Positions 55,153-63,868 of a stretch of DNA of 64,000 nt are shown here, in pieces. Position numbers and translations under genes: made by a program. The notes below the pieces were generated by a model that was not told where the DNA came from, did not search any database, and was given only the letters and a program-made list of their open reading frames with translations. How positions within the stretch are numbered: the first letter of the stretch is position 1; every line of letters begins with the position of its first letter. The stretch is from Limimaricola sp964022235 (lineage in GTDB: Bacteria > Pseudomonadota > Alphaproteobacteria > Rhodobacterales > Rhodobacteraceae). The DNA lies in NCBI RefSeq assembly GCF_964022235.1, contig NZ_CAXHZL010000002.1, forward strand, positions 383,892 to 447,891, in the 5' to 3' direction.

Positions 55153-55908
55153 CCGCTGTGACTGGAGTAGGATGTGGGTCGGATGGACATCCGCCTTGAC
55201 GCTGAGGACTCCTGAAGCGGCGCACCAGTCAAAGGTAGATTTCTGTCCTTCCCTCTAGCGGTCTCGCTGGTGCGGCACTGACCAAGCGCCCGCGGCCAAG
55301 GTTCGGAAGATCCGCGGTCCGGACATTGGCACTTAGCGCTGCGAAAGGCCGCTTTCCGTCCGTTCTGACAGGAACCTGACAAGGGCGGCGCAGCTATCGA
55401 ACCTTCGCTTCACCCATTACGTACCTGCGTGCCTTGCCGCTTCCGTGACCGACTTCCTCACCGCTGTTCTCATTTGGCCGAATGCGAACCAGTTCGCCCT
55501 GCAATCGCCCTGACCAACTGCCCGACAGAGGGTCGCCTTCGCCGATTTGATCAGGCTCTTCCTCATGGACCCGTGCCTCCACACCTCAAGGTCCGAGCAT
55601 TCAAGCTGATCCCGCCAAGCTTGAGATAGCTCCTCATGGGCCTGAGATTTGCATTCGAGTTGAAGGACTGGCGGATGCGGGAGGCACCATCGACGACCGC
55701 AAGCACGGCCGGTGCCGTGATCGGTCCCACGCTGAGCACCGCCACGATCAAACGGATCGACGTGTGGCGCGTGGCAATTGCCCGAAACCGACCGTCAAGC
55801 ACGGCAATACGTGCCGAAATGACGAGCAGCGCCTACCGCGCACGAAGCTGACTTGTGTCTTTCCGCACCCGTTTGCATAGAGGCGCCAGTTCTCGAATGG
55901 AGTTGGAC
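55153..55908. other. 756-bp stretch without an intact gene; decayed mobile DNA suspected
   Basis: No intact coding gene is visible between the pseudouridine synthase and the ion channel genes. All frames are short and lack family motifs, except for one fragment resembling an IS110-type transposase (listed separately). Confidence 0.5.
55563..55802 (-). pseudogene. possible IS110-family transposase remnant
   Basis: A short minus-strand frame reads IRLIVAVLSVGPITAPAVLA then VVDGASRIRQS. This resembles the C-terminal helix-hairpin-helix region of IS110-family transposases (RLMTIPSVGPVTA..., DDPxRFRxS). The remainder of the enzyme is absent. The match is short and the call is tentative. Confidence 0.3.
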
Positions 55909-56694
55909 ATGTCGATCCGGCAGAGCATCGCTGAGACACTCGATCATCAGAAGACGCGGAATTTCATTACCGGCGTCGTGCTGTTCAACGCTGTGGTCCT
56001 TGGGCTCGAGACATCCGATGCCGCGATGGCCATGGCTGGGCCGCTCATCGTCTTTCTCGACGTCCTCTGCCTGTCGATTTTCGTGGTCGAAATCGCGCTA
56101 AAGATTTTCGCGCGGGGCGTCTCGTTCTTCCGGTCAGGCTGGAACATCTTCGACTTCACTATCGTCGCCATCGCACTCGTGCCGGTTACTCAAGGGCTTT
56201 CGGTGCTTCGGGCCCTGCGGATCCTGCGGCTTCTCAGGATCATCTCGGTCGCCCCGACGCTGCGCCGGGTCGTCGATGGCTTCGTGTCGGCCCTGCCGGG
56301 GATGGCTTCGGTCTTCTTGCTGATGGCGCTGATCTTCTACATCGCAGCGGTCATGGCGACCAAGCTGTTCGGAGAGGCGTTCCCCGAGTGGTTCGAGACC
56401 ATCCCCCATTCCGCCTACTCGCTGTTCCAGATCATGACGCTCGAAAGCTGGTCCATGGGCATCGTCCGCCCGATCATGGAGACCTATCCCTACGCTTGGA
56501 TGTTTTTTGTGCCCTTCATTCTGGTGACCACCTTCGCCGTCGTGAACCTCGTGGTCGGCCTCATCGTGAACAGCATGCAAGATGCACACGCGCAGGAATC
56601 TAATGCTGCTACGGAGGATTACCGGGACGAGGTTCTCAAGCGCCTGGATGCCATCGAGCAGCGCCTTTCGGAGAGCAGATCGCAACACAAATGA
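55909..56694 (+). CDS. bacterial voltage-gated sodium channel (NaChBac/NavAb type)
   Basis: This 261-residue protein is a single-domain channel monomer. S1-S4 voltage sensor helices are visible, with S4 arginines spaced by three (LRALRILRLLRII, residues 100-112). The S5-P-S6 pore has the selectivity filter TLESWSM at 177-183, identical to NavAb as I recall it, which indicates Na+ selectivity. A cytoplasmic C-terminal helix (DEVLKRLDAIEQRLSE) probably forms the tetramer coiled coil. GGAG 6 bp upstream favours the ATG at 55909. Roseobacters are known to carry such channels. Confidence 0.92.
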   Translation: MSIRQSIAETLDHQKTRNFITGVVLFNAVVLGLETSDAAMAMAGPLIVFLDVLCLSIFVVEIALKIFARGVSFFRSGWNIFDFTIVAIALVPVTQGLSVLRALRILRLLRIISVAPTLRRVVDGFVSALPGMASVFLLMALIFYIAAVMATKLFGEAFPEWFETIPHSAYSLFQIMTLESWSMGIVRPIMETYPYAWMFFVPFILVTTFAVVNLVVGLIVNSMQDAHAQESNAATEDYRDEVLKRLDAIEQRLSESRSQHK

Positions 56695-56837
56695 CATCAT
56701 GTCTATTGCAGCTGACCCAGGCCTGTTCGCAATGTCTATCATGGCGAAACCGCAACCGTGTTATATCGTCGCGAATTTCGGCATCTTAATTATTGCTGCG
56801 GCAAAAAGGAGCGGGTTCTCGCGCCGGGCCTCGGCTT

Positions 56838-57255
56838 GACGGGTTTCGTTTACGCTGGATGCGAACTTATACATCGAAGCCATTGAGGAAGCGTTGGCCC
56901 GCCAAAGATCTGCAATAGCGATCAGGGCGGCCAGCTCACTTCGAACGATGTCACCAAGGTTCTGGCAGCCTGGAAGAGCAAGATCAGCATGGACGGCAAG
57001 GGAGCTTGGCGGGACAACGTTTTGTCAAACGCCTGTGGCGGACCGTCAAATACGAGAAAGTCTACCTGCGAGCCTATGCTTCTGTCGGGGCCTACCTGCG
57101 CTCATACAACAGCCGGCGAGCCCATTCATCTCTTGATGGGCAGACCTCTGACCAAGCCTACTTGAGCCAGTCAACGCACAACACGACAGCAGCATAAACG
57201 ATGCGGAAATCCACTTAGTGAATGCTCAGAAGCTGCTCCGACAAACCGAACCACC
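56838..57255 (+). mobile_element. broken IS3-family insertion element (3' end of transposase orfB)
   Basis: The reading frame for a DDE transposase survives in pieces: FTLDANLYIEAIEEALAR, then after a frame change CNSDQGGQLTSNDVTKVLAA and KISMDGKGAWRDNV, then after another frameshift FVKRLWRTVKYEKVYLRAYA and NSRRAHSSLDGQTSDQAY. These are the C-terminal signatures of IS3 OrfB. A trailing GCGGAAATCCACTTA... CAAACCGAACCACC sequence looks like the right end. The N-terminal half and left end are missing. Confidence 0.75.
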
Positions 57256-57708
57256 CTTTCGCAATCGAAGTTGCAGAGGTTTGGATTTGTTTGCGGGAGA
57301 CTGAGATCACCAAGATCTGCGCGTTTCAGCACGAGCTTCAGGTCTCACGTGGTTGCTACTGCATTTCGGGCGGACAAAGGGCGCATGTGGGTCGGCTATG
57401 GGGCGTTCCATGGAGATGCGGCACCACGATTACGGTCGTCGCACAGGAGCGGCATGGCAAAAAAGCGATTACAGATCGAGGTGCCGGGGATCCGAGCCCG
57501 GCCACACCGGCGCTCGCGCTTGGAAGCCGGGCCGCCATCGGCCGTGTCAGGCGCGAAAACGTCGTCGCAACCGCTCACCGGGGAGTGAACACCCACGCAG
57601 TTGACGCGGCAGAAAAAACCTAAACACTTTCGTCAGCGGTGAAGGGCGCAGGCCTCTTCCTCCGGAGTCCCGACACGCGCCACGTTGAAGCGACAGGAGG
57701 CGTTTGAG
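57256..57708. other. 453-bp stretch between the IS remnant and the RHH gene; nothing recognised
   Basis: Several short frames exist on both strands but none shows a family motif, good ribosome-binding site or consistent codon bias. Confidence 0.4.
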
Positions 57709-58002
57709 ATGTGCCAAGTCTTCGCGGGCCAGAACCCAGCCCGATACGCCAGCAGCACGCGCAGGCTTCGCCTCAACGGCCAGAGTACGAGCATCCGCCT
57801 CGAGAATTCGTTCTGGGACATCGTCGACCAGATCGCGGCCGCCGAAGGCGTCAGCACGCCGTCCTTCATCTCCAAGCTGCATTCGGAAGTTCTCGAACTG
57901 CGGGGCGAGCCCGAGAACTTTACCTCGTTGCTGCGCTGTGCCTGTCTCGTCGCGCTCGAGCGCGGCGATGTCGGCGGCAGGTACCTGATGGCGGCAGAAT
58001 GA
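57709..58002 (+). CDS. ribbon-helix-helix domain protein (RHH_4)
   Basis: This 97-residue protein starts MCQVFAGQNPARY and continues TRRLRLNGQSTSIRLENSFW, followed by VSTPSFISKLHSEV. This is the RHH_4 pattern, in which the RLNGxSTSIRLE strand forms the DNA-contacting ribbon. Related proteins are common in alphaproteobacteria as small putative regulators, targets unknown. The ATG at 57709 matches the family start. Confidence 0.85.
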   Translation: MCQVFAGQNPARYASSTRRLRLNGQSTSIRLENSFWDIVDQIAAAEGVSTPSFISKLHSEVLELRGEPENFTSLLRCACLVALERGDVGGRYLMAAE

Positions 58003-58106
58003 GGCGGATGCCATCGCAATTTCGGACGTAGTAAAGGACTACTACCCAGCGCCGGCCGGGCTGCCCCTATTCTGAAACCAGAGAGATGATACGGGACAAA
58101 GGGACG

Positions 58107-58502
58107 ATGGCCAGACTGATTCACAGCATGATCCGCGTGCGCGACGAAGCGCGTTCGGTTGACTTCTACAATCGGGCCTTCGGCCTCGACGTGGCCGATC
58201 GGCTCGACTTCACCGACTTCACGCTGGTCTATCTGAGCAATGCCGACAGCGGCTTCGAGCTCGAGTTGACGGTGAACAAGGGGCGCGATGCGCCCTATAC
58301 GCTTGGCGACGGCTACGGCCACCTCGCGGTCTCGGTCGAGGACCTTGCAGCTGAGCATGCCCGCTTCGAGGCGTCAGGCTTCGCCCCCCGGAAAATCGTC
58401 GAGTTCGCGCCGGACGGGGAGCTGGTCGGCCGATTCTACTTCGTGGCCGACCCAGACGGCTACCAGATCGAGGTTTTGGAAAGATCCGGCCGCTTCGGCT
58501 GA
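58107..58502 (+). CDS. VOC family protein, lactoylglutathione lyase (glyoxalase I)-like
   Basis: This 131-residue protein has two VOC beta-alpha-beta-beta-beta units. It begins MARLIHSMIRVRDEARSVDFY; metal-ligand positions are consistent with the His of IHS, a Glu in FELELTVN, the His in GYGHLAVSVED and the Glu in YQIEVLE. That set matches glyoxalase I, which detoxifies methylglyoxal. AAGGGA lies 3 bp before the ATG. It lies 49 bp before the dehydrogenase small-subunit gene and may share its transcript. Confidence 0.85.
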   Translation: MARLIHSMIRVRDEARSVDFYNRAFGLDVADRLDFTDFTLVYLSNADSGFELELTVNKGRDAPYTLGDGYGHLAVSVEDLAAEHARFEASGFAPRKIVEFAPDGELVGRFYFVADPDGYQIEVLERSGRFG

Positions 58503-58551
58503 CGCAACCCGGCGCGACGGCGCCCATGACCGACTTTGGGAGGAGACGGTA

Positions 58552-59076
58552 ATGACACAGACAAAGACCCCAAGGGGCCTGACCCGCAGGCAGCTGCTGA
58601 GCCGGGCGACCGCAATCGGCGCGGGCTTCGTGGCCGGGACCGGCTTTCTGGCCGCGAGCGATGCGGCATGGGCCACCGAGATGAACGCGCTCAAGCCCGA
58701 CACCTTCGCTACTCTGGTACAGCTCGCGCGCGACATCTACCCGCACGACCGGGTTCCGGACGAGAACTACGTCATTGCGGTCAAGGGCTACGACACGCCT
58801 GACGAGGTCGACGCGACCGAGGCCGGCATCCGGATGCTCGACGAGGCGGCGCGCGCCCGCGGCTACGGCCGCTACCTCGACATCGGTTGGGAGCGCGACC
58901 GGGTCGATCTGCTCAGGCAGATCGAGGACAGCGATTTCTTCCAGAAGATCCGCGGCGGCCTCGTGACCGGACTTTACAACCAGAAGGCTGTCTGGCCGAT
59001 CTTCGGCTACGAGGGGGAGTCCTTCTCCATGGGTGGTTACATCGACCGCGGCTTCGACGACATCGCCTGGCTCTGA
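58552..59076 (+). CDS. gluconate 2-dehydrogenase subunit 3-like protein, Tat-exported
   Basis: This 174-residue protein has a twin-arginine signal (TRRQLLSRATAIGAG) and the subunit-3 pattern (TLVQLARDIYPHD, MLDEAARARGYGRYLDI, KAVWPIFGYEG). In three-subunit sugar/alcohol dehydrogenases it escorts the FAD subunit to the periplasm. GGAGGAG precedes the ATG at 58552. The FAD subunit gene follows 22 bp later. Confidence 0.87.
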   Translation: MTQTKTPRGLTRRQLLSRATAIGAGFVAGTGFLAASDAAWATEMNALKPDTFATLVQLARDIYPHDRVPDENYVIAVKGYDTPDEVDATEAGIRMLDEAARARGYGRYLDIGWERDRVDLLRQIEDSDFFQKIRGGLVTGLYNQKAVWPIFGYEGESFSMGGYIDRGFDDIAWL

Positions 59077-59098
59077 GCCGGACAGGGAGGACAAGATC

Positions 59099-60670
59099 AT
59101 GAGTGCACCATTCGATCTCTCTGACGACAACGTCGTCGTCATCATCGGCACCGGCGCGGGCGGCGGCGTGCTCGCCAACGAGCTGGCGCAGCGCGGCGTC
59201 AGCGTCGTGGCGCTCGAAGCCGGCGGGCGCTACCTGCCCGAGGACTACATCAACGACGAGTGGGACAGCTTCGGCCAGCTGGCTTGGCTCGATCCGCGCA
59301 CCACCAGCGGCGACTGGCGCGTGGCCAAGGATTTCTCCGGCCTGCCGGCCTGGATCGTCAAGGCGGTCGGCGGCACCACCACCCATTGGGCGGGCGCCTC
59401 GCTGCGGTTTCAGCCGCACGAGTGGAAGGCCGCGACGACCTATGGCAACGTGCAGGGCGCGAACCTGCTCGACTGGCCGATCGACGCCGAGGAAATGGCG
59501 CCGTGGTACGACCTCGCCGAAAAGAAGTTGAACGTCACGCGGACCAACGGCAATCCCGGTCTGCCGGGGAACAACAACTACAAGGTGTTCGAAGCCGGCG
59601 CCAAGGCGCTGGGCTACGAGAAGGTCCACACCGGCCGCATGGCGATCAACTCTACCGACAACTCCGATCGTCTGCCCTGCCAGCAGACCGGCTTCTGTTT
59701 TCAGGGCTGCAAGTGGGGCGCCAAGTGGTCCACGGCCTATACGGACATTCCCGACGGAGAGGCGACCGGCAATCTGGAGGTTCGCGAAAAGGCGCATGCG
59801 CTGCGGATCGAGCACGGCCCCGATGGCCGGGTGAACGGCGTCGTCTATGCCGATGCCGACGGCCGCGAGCACAAGCAGATGGCCCGCATCGTGGCGGTCG
59901 CCGGAAACTCGTTCGAGAGCCCGCGCCTGCTGCTGAATTCAGCAAGCTCGATGTATCCCGACGGGCTTGCCAACTCGTCGGGTCAGGTCGGACGCAACTA
60001 CATGCGCCACCTCACCGGGTCGGTCTATGGCATCTTCGACAAGCCGGTGAAAATGTGGCGTGGCACCACCATGGCCGGGATCATGCAAGACGAGGCGCGG
60101 CATGACCCCAGCCGTGGTTTCGTGGCCGGTTACGAGCTTGAGACACTGTCGCTTGGCCTGCCATTCATGGCAGCGTTCTTGGACCCGGGCGGCTGGGGCC
60201 GCGAGTTCACCTCTGCCCTCGATCAGTACGAGAACATGGCCGGGATGTGGATCGTCGGAGAGGACATGCCTCAGGAGACCAACCGGGTAACGCTCAATCA
60301 CGACGTGAAGGACCAGTTCGGCTTGGCCGTGGCGAACGTGCATTACTCCGACCACGCCAACGACCGGGCCATGCGGGCGCATGCCTACAAACAGGGCCAA
60401 GCCATGTATGAGGCGCTTGGAGCCACCCGCACCCTGCCGACACCGCCCTACCCGTCGACGCACAACCTCGGCACCAACCGGATGTCCGAGAACGCTCGCG
60501 ACGGCGTGGTCAATCGCTGGGGCCAGAGCCATGACATCGACAACCTGTTCATCTCGGACGGCTCGCAGTTCACCACCGGGGCAGCCGAGAACCCAACGCT
60601 AACCATTGTCGCACTGGCGATCCGGCAAGCCGATCACATCGCAAGCGAAATGGCAGCACAAAACCTCTGA
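59099..60670 (+). CDS. GMC-type FAD-dependent dehydrogenase large subunit
   Basis: This 523-residue flavoprotein has the FAD dinucleotide loop IIGTGAGGGVLANELA, the GMC GGTTTHWAGASLRF segment and the C-terminal STHNLGTNRM and FISDGSQFTTGAAENPTLT, including the active-site His/Asn region. It lacks its own signal and probably rides with the Tat-exported small subunit. Substrate may be gluconate, sorbitol, fructose or another alcohol; the sequence does not decide. No cytochrome c subunit gene follows, unlike classic three-subunit enzymes. Confidence 0.88.
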   Translation: MSAPFDLSDDNVVVIIGTGAGGGVLANELAQRGVSVVALEAGGRYLPEDYINDEWDSFGQLAWLDPRTTSGDWRVAKDFSGLPAWIVKAVGGTTTHWAGASLRFQPHEWKAATTYGNVQGANLLDWPIDAEEMAPWYDLAEKKLNVTRTNGNPGLPGNNNYKVFEAGAKALGYEKVHTGRMAINSTDNSDRLPCQQTGFCFQGCKWGAKWSTAYTDIPDGEATGNLEVREKAHALRIEHGPDGRVNGVVYADADGREHKQMARIVAVAGNSFESPRLLLNSASSMYPDGLANSSGQVGRNYMRHLTGSVYGIFDKPVKMWRGTTMAGIMQDEARHDPSRGFVAGYELETLSLGLPFMAAFLDPGGWGREFTSALDQYENMAGMWIVGEDMPQETNRVTLNHDVKDQFGLAVANVHYSDHANDRAMRAHAYKQGQAMYEALGATRTLPTPPYPSTHNLGTNRMSENARDGVVNRWGQSHDIDNLFISDGSQFTTGAAENPTLTIVALAIRQADHIASEMAAQNL

Positions 60671-61324
60671 TCTGAAATGCTTGTAAAGACGTCAGGAGCG
60701 GCAGCAACGCGCCACTCCTGACCAATCTATCGGATGGACAGCGGGTGCCTCATCATCAAAGCTCCCCGTCGCCGCGTGGGCGATACTTGAAGAATCCTGC
60801 GGGATGTTGACATCCGTAGGGGCAATTTCAGGACCCGAGTTCCGCTTCTCTCTCCCCTGAACGCAAAACCGCCCCGCGGCTGTTCACCGGGGGCGGTTTT
60901 GGGATCTGGTTTCGGGAGCCTACTTCCACCGAAATCTCTCCCTCATGATACAAGAATGGGATGCTCCCACTTACCCAAGCCCTCGACATGTAGCTAACAC
61001 TTTGTCTGTTCTGGATGACAACACTAACATTGGAGCTACTTCGCTTCAAAAACACGGACGGAAAGCCACCATTTGCAGATATAGCGGCTGGCTGACACGT
61101 GGCCATGGAAGCAGACGCTCAGGGACCGACGTGGCCGCATCAAGCCTTTCGTCAATTGGAGTGCAACAGCCATTGCCCTGCTGAGAAGATCAACAAGGCG
61201 TTGTTAACCCAAACACTTAGGAAATATTCAAAGCGACAGGGGGCGGCGACTTCACCGGGCCAAATCCGAATCAATCGGAGAGTGCAGTCAGATGGCACGC
61301 CCAAATGCCCTTACGACGCCTCCC
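60671..61324. other. 654-bp intergenic stretch, candidate island boundary
   Basis: No convincing gene is seen. It holds a strong hairpin (listed separately) and AT-richer DNA from about 60900 on. Codon and base use change here from high-GC genes on the left to mixed composition on the right. No tRNA or integrase was found. Confidence 0.4.
60866..60901. terminator. 11-bp hairpin terminator with T-tracts on both strands
   Basis: AAAACCGCCCC at 60866-60876 pairs with GGGGCGGTTTT at 60891-60901. The A/T ends provide T-runs in both directions, so it can act as a bidirectional terminator. It lies about 200 bp after the GMC gene. Confidence 0.7.
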
Positions 61325-62503
61325 CTACGCTACTGTTCTGCGTGCGTCGACCGCATTCTTAATAGTTTCGTCGAATTTCCGCGCGACCTTTACGAAGCCC
61401 CTATCAGTAGCATGAATCTCGTCAACCCAGTCACTGCGCTTGGTGAGAGTTTTCCGACAATCCACAACCCAGACATGCGTCTGCCTCGATGTGCCGGCCA
61501 ACCCGTTCAGCATATCGTAGAGTGCGTCAATCAATAGCATAAGAACCGGTCGCCTGTGCTCTTGCTTGATTTGATGGTGGTCGAAGGCGGGCGTGATCCA
61601 GCGCGAGCCGTCCCGAGCCCATAACGGTGTTCTGGGGTCGCCTTCCCCCTCGAAGGGAAATGGATAGTCGTACCCGTGAACAATGATCGGTAGCGTCTTC
61701 AGTTCGTTATACTGCCGGATTGACTTGATGACGTCCAGATAAAATCTTCTAAGCGCTTGGAGGCGTTTCGTGAGCTCTCCCTGGTCAACAAACTCATGTG
61801 GCTGAGGATTGCGCGTTCTTGGCTTCTTAAGTATCTTCTTTAGAGCCTGCTCACCGTCCGACGGGTCAATCCCGATAATATCGTTCCCGGCCCCCGAGAA
61901 AAGGAACGCCTCGGTGCGATCGCGGTACTTCCAGATCTGGGACAGGTACTCCCGCCCTCTGTACCGGACTTCTCCCTCTACCATATTCTGCGCCGTGTCC
62001 CCAGCCGCAGCTGCGCAGGCGACGTTGTAGGACTTTTCAAGATGATCGACGACCTCTTTGACAAAGAACGGGAACTGGAACCAACTGTCCCCTTCTGAGA
62101 CGATCAGCGGGCGATCGGGCTTTTCCTTGAGCGCGGTAAGGAATCGACGATAGCGCCGCCAGCGATCAATATCATTTCCGATGCGGATCGCACTTTCGAG
62201 TTCCTCCTCGATTGGCGTCATTGTCACGAGGCTTGGGTTTGGCTTCAGGATGATCTCGAAACCCCTTCGCCCTATCACGGGGACCGAATAGGCCATGATC
62301 TCTTCATTGGTCGAACCGGGATTCATCAAAAGCGAATTCCATTGCTCCTTCGTGATGACTTGCAGGTCCGGCGCGTCTCTACTTGGCTTGCTTGCAGAGC
62401 CAGAACTTTTTCTTTCGTCAGCCTTCGCTTTCAAAATTTCCGATACAGACGACTCTGTCGCCTTCTTGCTTTGCTTTGCCACTCGCTTACTTTCTTCATG
62501 CAT
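61325..62503 (-). CDS. SGNH/GDSL-type hydrolase, accessory-region protein
   Basis: This 392-residue protein has the SGNH catalytic set: S140 in SEGDSWFQFP (block I), G168 in AAAGDTAQN (block II), N207 in SGAGNDIIG (block III) and D361/H364 in WVDEIHATDRGF (block V). There is no signal peptide; the first ~45 residues are Lys/Ser-rich. Such enzymes are esterases or lipases. Codon use is less GC-biased than in the core genes. It is divergent from a trypsin-like protease gene with 96 bp between starts. Confidence 0.82.
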   Translation of the reverse strand: MHEESKRVAKQSKKATESSVSEILKAKADERKSSGSASKPSRDAPDLQVITKEQWNSLLMNPGSTNEEIMAYSVPVIGRRGFEIILKPNPSLVTMTPIEEELESAIRIGNDIDRWRRYRRFLTALKEKPDRPLIVSEGDSWFQFPFFVKEVVDHLEKSYNVACAAAAGDTAQNMVEGEVRYRGREYLSQIWKYRDRTEAFLFSGAGNDIIGIDPSDGEQALKKILKKPRTRNPQPHEFVDQGELTKRLQALRRFYLDVIKSIRQYNELKTLPIIVHGYDYPFPFEGEGDPRTPLWARDGSRWITPAFDHHQIKQEHRRPVLMLLIDALYDMLNGLAGTSRQTHVWVVDCRKTLTKRSDWVDEIHATDRGFVKVARKFDETIKNAVDARRTVA

Positions 62504-62599
62504 CCGACATCAGGCCTGATCAGTCGACTATAGCAAAGATCTTTCGGGATGTCGCTCAAATTGGTATGCTATCGCCAAGCGTATGCGAGGAGAGCGGGA

Positions 62600-63868
62600 A
62601 TGGCGGAGGTAGGAATCGACAGAGCGGACCTACTCAAACGCCACCGAGAGAGCGTTCGAAAACTCCAATCCCAAGCTGAAGAAGAATTCGAATCTGTTGC
62701 GGATAGTGCCAAGGAGACCCTTATGGCCAATGTCACGGGTCACCGTTACAGGGACCACGACAGCCGCGGTGAGAAGTACTCTCACCGCATGATTGCGCAG
62801 GCTAAGCGCGACCGGGAGGATGTAGAGGCGGTCAATCGAAGAGCCGCTGAAACCTTCGAGGGCACCATCGACCTGGAGGACTTTCTCCATCTCGATTACT
62901 TCGCCAAAGGTCTTGCCGCAGCCCGTTGCGTTGGGCGGATTGACGGCCTTTCAGGATTGTTTCTTGGAACCGGATTCATCTGCGCCCCAGGATTCGTGAT
63001 GACAAACAATCACGTCATTCCGTCTCCGAAATACGCTGAATATGGAATAGATATCGGCTTCGAGACTTACGACCAAAGGGTTGAGGTCGACAAATGCCGA
63101 CTCGATCCGGAAAGGTTTTTTTTCACCTCGAAGCAGTCTGACCTCGACTGCACCATCATCGCGATGGAAGAGGAGCTGGGGGCGAAGCTGTCGGAGGCGC
63201 TGGGCTGGCATGGCATCAAAGCAGAGCAGGGTAAGATCGCCCTCGGCAAACCGACATCGGTCATTCAGTACCCCAAGGGCCAAGGGAAGCGATTGGTTGT
63301 GCATAATTCTATGCTCATCGAGATCGCAGAGCTCGACGAGGCTTCGGACGATTGGCGCAGGAATACACGCCTTTGGTACACATCGGATACCGCATCGGGC
63401 TCTTCCGGCTCTCCCGTATTCAATCGGAACTTCGAAGTCATCGCATTGCACCACGCGGGTATTCCGATGCGCGAGAACGGAAAGTACGTTGATCGCCACG
63501 GCAATCCGATGGAGGATGACGATTTCGATGCCGATCCTGACCGTGCCGCTTTTCGCGCCAATCAAGGCATTCGAGCTTCATGTATCGCAAAGGCGCTTGA
63601 GAATGAGTTCAAGGGCGCCCCCACCCAAATGAAGATCAAGGACAAGATTCTCGACGCTTGGAGCAACCGAAACGGACAAGCTGCCGTCCTTCGTGAAATG
63701 CGGCAGCGCGTCCTTCTGACTCCCAGTCTCGCCTCAACGGGGCTTGAAATGCCGGAAGGTTCCCGCCGCGGATTGCGCAGTCGCAGCGCCGATGGTGTGC
63801 TCTTCGAGGAAATCGCCCGTCGCCTACAGGACGGCACGATGCGCATTCAGTTCAGGGACGGCGGCTGA
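62600..63868 (+). CDS. trypsin-like (S1/V8-type) serine protease, cytoplasmic
   Basis: This 422-residue protein has a helical, charged N-terminal ~100 residues and then a chymotrypsin-fold protease with H138 in MTNNHVI, D183 in SDLDCTII and S269 in ASGSSGSPVF. GTGFICAPGFVMTNNH is the usual entry to the catalytic histidine. No signal peptide is visible, so it should act in the cytoplasm. The last ~90 residues are an extra domain of unknown role. GAGGAGA 8 bp before the ATG at 62600 supports this start. Confidence 0.85.
   Translation: MAEVGIDRADLLKRHRESVRKLQSQAEEEFESVADSAKETLMANVTGHRYRDHDSRGEKYSHRMIAQAKRDREDVEAVNRRAAETFEGTIDLEDFLHLDYFAKGLAAARCVGRIDGLSGLFLGTGFICAPGFVMTNNHVIPSPKYAEYGIDIGFETYDQRVEVDKCRLDPERFFFTSKQSDLDCTIIAMEEELGAKLSEALGWHGIKAEQGKIALGKPTSVIQYPKGQGKRLVVHNSMLIEIAELDEASDDWRRNTRLWYTSDTASGSSGSPVFNRNFEVIALHHAGIPMRENGKYVDRHGNPMEDDDFDADPDRAAFRANQGIRASCIAKALENEFKGAPTQMKIKDKILDAWSNRNGQAAVLREMRQRVLLTPSLASTGLEMPEGSRRGLRSRSADGVLFEEIARRLQDGTMRIQFRDGG

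Noticed and set aside
60900..61100. tRNA or integrase attachment site at the right-hand island boundary
   Set aside because: No tRNA cloverleaf, T-loop consensus, direct repeat or integrase gene could be seen.
60828..61106. Minus-strand frame over the hairpin at 60866
   Set aside because: The frame runs through a strong bidirectional terminator, has no ribosome-binding site and resembles nothing.
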